Positions 60,542-64,000 of a stretch of DNA of 64,000 bases are shown here, in pieces. This stretch comes from Gemmatimonadaceae bacterium (GTDB taxonomy: Bacteria > Gemmatimonadota > Gemmatimonadetes > Gemmatimonadales > Gemmatimonadaceae): the NCBI GenBank assembly GCA_020852815.1, contig JADZAN010000009.1, positions 1 to 64,000 on the forward strand, written 5' to 3'. The position numbers and the translations under genes were made by a program. The stretch's first letter is position 1; each line of letters opens with the position of its first letter. A model generated the notes under the pieces. That model was not told where the DNA came from and made no database searches. It worked only from the letters and a program-made list of their open reading frames with translations.

Positions 60542-61885
60542 TCAGCGCCCCGATGCGCGCGCGGCGCGCCGCGCCCCGTCGACCAGCGCACCGCGCGCCG
60601 CGGCATCATACGCTCGGCCATTGGCCACTACCGTGTGGATGCGCGTCAGGTTGCCGATGTCGGTGAGCGGATTGGCGTCGAGGATGACGAGGTCGGCGAG
60701 GCGCCCCGCCGCCACCGCGCCGATGGAGTCGGTGGCGAAGTATCGCGCCGGCTCGGTGGTCACCGTGCGCAGCGCCGCGCGCGGCGACAGCCCCGCCTTC
60801 ACCAGCAGCTGCAGCTCCCCCATCAACCCCTTCCCCGGCCCCCCGGCGGCCAGCGGCGTATCCGTCCCGCCGAGGAGCGGGACGCCCGCCAGATGCAACG
60901 CGCGCACCAGCGCCAGCCGCTTCTCGAACAGCTTCCCACCCGCCGCCACCGTCGCCGGTGGCGGTTCGCTCGGGAGTTCCATTTCCAGCGCGATGCGGCG
61001 CATGAGCGTGTCGTTGTAGAACTGCGCCGTGCTGTCGCCGGCCACGATCGTGGGACGCATCGTCGCCAGCGCTTCCTGCACGATGAGCGTCGGCGTGACC
61101 CACCGGCGCGCCCTGGCCAATTGCGCATACACGCTCGCCTGCGACGACGAGGTGCAACCGCCCATGAGGAAGCGCTGCAGCGGGGCGCCTCCGGCAATGA
61201 CCGCCGAGTCGGACGCCGAGCACTGATTCACGAAGGCGTAGAGGTGCTCCTGTGAGCGCTGCCCCTCCCGCGCCGCCTGCACCGGCGTGCGCGGCAGCGC
61301 CACGTGCCCGGCGTACACGACGTTGCGCCGCCTGGCCTCCGCGGCAATCACGCGCGCCGCCGGTGCCGGGATCCAGTTGTGGACCTTGATGAAGTCCACG
61401 CCTAACGCGACCAGCGTGTCGACCCCGCGCACGGCACTCGCCGAGTCGGTGACGACGAAGTGCTCCATTCCGAACGCCGGCGGGAGGGGGCGCCCCACGA
61501 GGTACGGCCCCGACACCACCATGCGCGGCCCCACCAGCGTCCCCGCCGCAATGTCGCGCTGGAAGGCTCGCAGCGTCGCCAACCGTCCGTTCATGTCGCG
61601 CACCCCGGTCACCCCGTGCGCGATGTACAGCGGCAGCAGCGCCCGCCCGCCCGAGAAGTCGTTATGCACGTGCATGTCCCACATGCCCGGGATCACGAAC
61701 TTCCCCGTGGCATCGATCACCTGCGCCCCTGCCGGCAGCTGCACGGTCGCACTCGGCGCCACGCGCACCACGCGCGTCGCCCGTACGAGGATGGTCATGT
61801 CGCGACGCGGCGCGGCCGCGTCAGGGTCGATGACCGTGGCGTGCGTGATGGCGAGAAGCTGCAGCGCGAGGGCGAGGGCAGGCAT
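60542..61885 (-). CDS. Exported amidohydrolase family protein
   Basis: A 447-residue metal-dependent hydrolase of the imidazolonepropionase/prolidase-like group. Hallmarks: FVIPGMWDMHVHNDF with the HxH metal site, VDFIKVHNWIP (metal-bridging Lys position), VYAGHVALP and LLGGTDTPLA (Asp), and GRLADLVILDANPLTDIGN at the end. A short hydrophobic N-terminus (MPALALALQLLAITHA) may be a signal peptide. The open frame before ATG 61885 is not supported. The substrate is unknown, probably a cyclic amide or dipeptide. It lies 18 bp ahead of lutA on the same strand. Confidence 0.85.
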   Translation of the reverse strand: MPALALALQLLAITHATVIDPDAAAPRRDMTILVRATRVVRVAPSATVQLPAGAQVIDATGKFVIPGMWDMHVHNDFSGGRALLPLYIAHGVTGVRDMNGRLATLRAFQRDIAAGTLVGPRMVVSGPYLVGRPLPPAFGMEHFVVTDSASAVRGVDTLVALGVDFIKVHNWIPAPAARVIAAEARRRNVVYAGHVALPRTPVQAAREGQRSQEHLYAFVNQCSASDSAVIAGGAPLQRFLMGGCTSSSQASVYAQLARARRWVTPTLIVQEALATMRPTIVAGDSTAQFYNDTLMRRIALEMELPSEPPPATVAAGGKLFEKRLALVRALHLAGVPLLGGTDTPLAAGGPGKGLMGELQLLVKAGLSPRAALRTVTTEPARYFATDSIGAVAAGRLADLVILDANPLTDIGNLTRIHTVVANGRAYDAAARGALVDGARRAARASGR

Positions 61886-61983
61886 GGTCGTGTGGGCGGG
61901 CCGGATCACTCCGCGTGATGCGCGAGTCGCCTTCATCCTACTCGGCGGCGTCGCAGACGCCATGGCTGCCGACGCCTACGGTA

Positions 61984-63120
61984 TCACGAGCGCCGCTTCC
62001 ACCACCCGCTCTCCCAACGCGCGCTCGTCCCGCGCACGTCGATGTGGGCAAATGGCCCGCTTGGCCCCGTGGCCTGGTACGTCCCCAACCCTCCCACCAG
62101 GTCGGGGTGCGCCTTTTCCACGCGCGCGATGGCCGCGATGATCGCCGCCGTGTCGCGCAGGTCGATCACGCCGTCGCGATTGAGGTCGTCCATCCGCCCA
62201 TTGCCGTCGTCGTCGATGATCAGGTCGGCCGCATCGCCAAACTGGTGGCGCGAGGCGCGCGCCATTCCCTCGCCCACGCCACGATCGTTGTAGTACGGCG
62301 CGCGAAAGCCGGACAGGACCACCACGTGCCCCGTGGGAATCCCGTGCGCGGCGAGATCGGCAAGCACCAGCTCGAGCTTGTCGATCAACTTCTCCTCCAG
62401 CACGACGTACTTGGGCCACGTGTCCCGCTGGTCGTGCGTGAGGAAGTCGCCCAGCGTGAAGTGCTCCGACAGCCGCAACGCGACGTTGTCCGGCGTCACC
62501 TCCACGAAGCCGTCGGGATTGAAGTAGTTGCGCGCCATGATCCAGCGCTCGGCGGGCCAGCGTCCCAGCCGGTAGCCGTTGAGCACGTCGCCGCGCTTGC
62601 TCCCGAACGGACGCAGGACGATGAGGGCGAACGGGAGCGAGTCGGCGCCACGCGACGTGAGGTGCACCCCCGGTTGCTTGAGCGCTCGCTCGCCGTAGCG
62701 CTGCACGAAGCCCGGAATCGCCAGCGCCTCGGCCGCGGTGAGTGCCCGGAAGTGGAGCGCTCCGCTATGCCCGGCGAACGAGTCGGGGAGCGACACACTC
62801 GCCGAGGCGGGAAGATCGGGGATCGGCGGCAACTCGCCGGGACCGATGGAGAGCGTTCCCCCGTCGCCGCCGCGCACCAGGTCGCGCACCACGCTCACCG
62901 ACTTGGCCACCGCGACGATCCCCGCCAGGGCGACGACACCAATCAGGATCTTTCGTCCCCACGACGCGAGCGTCCCTGACCCGGTGGGCCGGGCGCCACG
63001 GCGCGCATCGCGCGCATCACGCGTCGCAGTGCTCGGAGCGTCGGGCGAGGACCCCGGCTCGGCGCCGGGTGATGCGTCGGGCGACATGTCTGGAAGGTAA
63101 TGGGTGCCGGGAGGCGGCAT
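61984..63120 (-). CDS. Membrane-anchored M15/DUF882-like peptidase with EF-hand-like insert
   Basis: A 378-residue protein. A disordered proline/aspartate-rich N-terminus and one transmembrane helix (ILIGVVALAGIVAVAK, about residues 58-73) place the rest outside the membrane. The C-terminal domain has SGFRAPYYN, SRHQFGDAADLII and FAHIDVRG, supplying the His, Asp and His-x-Asp zinc/active residues of M15-type D-Ala-D-Ala carboxypeptidases. Between the last two motifs sits DDDGNGRMDDLNRDGVID, an EF-hand-like calcium loop. It likely trims peptidoglycan. The start may instead be ATG 63087. Confidence 0.8.
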   Translation of the reverse strand: MPPPGTHYLPDMSPDASPGAEPGSSPDAPSTATRDARDARRGARPTGSGTLASWGRKILIGVVALAGIVAVAKSVSVVRDLVRGGDGGTLSIGPGELPPIPDLPASASVSLPDSFAGHSGALHFRALTAAEALAIPGFVQRYGERALKQPGVHLTSRGADSLPFALIVLRPFGSKRGDVLNGYRLGRWPAERWIMARNYFNPDGFVEVTPDNVALRLSEHFTLGDFLTHDQRDTWPKYVVLEEKLIDKLELVLADLAAHGIPTGHVVVLSGFRAPYYNDRGVGEGMARASRHQFGDAADLIIDDDGNGRMDDLNRDGVIDLRDTAAIIAAIARVEKAHPDLVGGLGTYQATGPSGPFAHIDVRGTSARWESGWWKRRS

Positions 63121-63247
63121 TCATGTGATGATCGGGTCCTAACGAGACGGGGCCGACTGTAGGGCGCATCGCACGGCGCAACGGTGACCCGCGAACACCG
63201 CAACCCATTCGTGTTGCCTGACTCACCCGCTGCGCGTTTCCCCATCG

Positions 63248-64000
63248 ATGGTCCCTTCTCCATATCCCGCCGATCCCGCCTTTCGCGCGATCGCCGACGC
63301 GCTGGACGACGCCGTCTTCATTGTCGATGAGTGGTGGCGCGTGCAGTGGCACAACGCCGCCGCCGGCCGGCTCATGGAATCGAGCGGTATTCAGCGCGAT
63401 GGCGGTGAGTTCCTCGCGCTGTTCGGCAGCACCACGCGCGAGCGCATCGTCCTCGATGGCGCCGTGGGTGCCGGCGAACGGTGGTGCGCCGAGGGCGAGA
63501 TCGAGGGATCGGGCGTACACGCGGTCGCCATCACCATTGCCGCGATGGATGGCGCGGCACCTCCGGGATGGCGCTCCGCACAACTGCGCGACCTGGGAGA
63601 GGTGCGCGCGCTGGAGTCGTCGCTGCGCGAGGCGCGCACGCTGGAACGTGTGGGGCGCCTGGCGCTTGCCCTCTCGCACGAGTTTTCCGAGTTGCTCACG
63701 GCGATCTCGGGTTCGGCCGACCTGATTGCCAGCGAACTGGCACCGCGCGACCGGGTGCGTGGCGACGTGGAGACGATACGCGAGTCGGCAGAGCGCGCCG
63801 CGGTGCTGATGCGCGAACTGTCGCGCGCCGCACAGACGCGCACCACCGCGCCGCAGCGCATCGACATCGCGCGCGCGATTGCCGCGCTCGAGACCACGGT
63901 GCATCGCATCGCCGGCGATCGCGTGCAGCTGGTGCTCGACCTTGCCCCCAACGCCGGACAGGGGGTCATCGACCTTTCGCAGCTGGAGGCGTCGATCCTG
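63248..64000 (+). CDS. Sensor histidine kinase, 5' part (cut by window end)
   Basis: An open frame from ATG 63248 runs to the window edge (251 codons seen). Residues 10-110 look like a PAS sensor (DALDDAVFIVDEWWRVQWHN). A coiled segment then leads to a HisKA-type dimerisation helix RVGRLALALSHEFSELLTAI, in which His144 is the likely phosphorylated residue. The catalytic ATPase domain would lie beyond the window. No signal peptide or membrane helix, so it is cytoplasmic. Divergent from the M15 peptidase. Confidence 0.82.
   Translation, partial: MVPSPYPADPAFRAIADALDDAVFIVDEWWRVQWHNAAAGRLMESSGIQRDGGEFLALFGSTTRERIVLDGAVGAGERWCAEGEIEGSGVHAVAITIAAMDGAAPPGWRSAQLRDLGEVRALESSLREARTLERVGRLALALSHEFSELLTAISGSADLIASELAPRDRVRGDVETIRESAERAAVLMRELSRAAQTRTTAPQRIDIARAIAALETTVHRIAGDRVQLVLDLAPNAGQGVIDLSQLEASIL

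Overview
The window is a gene-dense, high-GC stretch of bacterial chromosome. A SusC/SusD outer-membrane pair sits beside many Tat- or Sec-exported hydrolases, N-acyl-D-amino-acid deacylase-like and S9/M28/M15 peptidases, and an ECF sigma factor with a membrane anti-sigma factor. Together with the high GC this best fits Gemmatimonadota. That placement is inferred from gene content and style; no rRNA or marker protein in the window proves it. I see no prophage, no intact transposase and no CRISPR array.

Layout. 1-4441 (minus strand): a tightly coupled operon read leftwards, with a 2Fe-2S subunit and a Tat-exported molybdopterin subunit of an isoquinoline-1-oxidoreductase-like enzyme, TrmO, a small conserved protein and a nucleotidyltransferase gene broken by a 20-bp duplication. 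4658-11147 (plus): a type I restriction-modification operon, hsdR-hsdM-yhcG-like nuclease-hsdS, ending in a stub that resembles the start of a SIR2-like protein. 11177-14632: SWIM/SNF2 helicase. 14827-17908: a Tat-exported TldD-like protease and a PmbA-like partner. 18052-23550: cation/proton antiporter, then a coupled trio of GH1 beta-glycosidase, HAD phosphatase and glycosyltransferase-like protein, then an exported TPR protein. 23595-30201: SAM methyltransferase, aldose 1-epimerase, a metallopeptidase/beta-propeller/outer-membrane-barrel protein and an exported amidohydrolase. 30854-35372: SusC/SusD pair. 35568-37164: a winged-helix regulator divergent from an alpha/beta hydrolase. 37446-41970: exported proteins, S9 peptidase, VKOR-like protein and a small membrane protein. 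42120-46819: branched-chain aminotransferase, class V aminotransferase, DUF1080 protein, DinB-like protein and a hypothetical. 47154-51524: ECF sigma, zinc-finger membrane anti-sigma and a convergent exported TPR-CHAT protease. 51690-56264: Ig-like-repeat lipoprotein, M28 peptidase and patatin. 56372-64000: tRNA-Cys, threonine dehydratase-like enzyme, lutABC, amidohydrolase, M15 peptidase, and the start of a histidine kinase cut by the window edge.

Working together: the exported peptidases, amidohydrolases and SusCD suggest a life based on scavenging peptides and oligomers. LutABC handles lactate, and the hsd operon guards against foreign DNA. Stop and start codons overlap at many junctions (ATGA, TGATG, GTGA), so translational coupling is the normal operon style here.

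Most unusual signals: (1) the 8-mer GCCTAACG or its complement occurs at least 24 times and dictates codon choice, including the rare Leu codon TTA; (2) three palindromes of 13 codons each lie in frame inside the YhcG-like nuclease and encode QTxSGE-like peptides on both strands; (3) a long perfect palindrome recurs at three loci; (4) the sigma/anti-sigma/TPR-CHAT cluster resembles, without any CRISPR, the logic of protease-controlled sigma release; (5) short tandem arrays with many different unit lengths sit in gene leaders and gaps.
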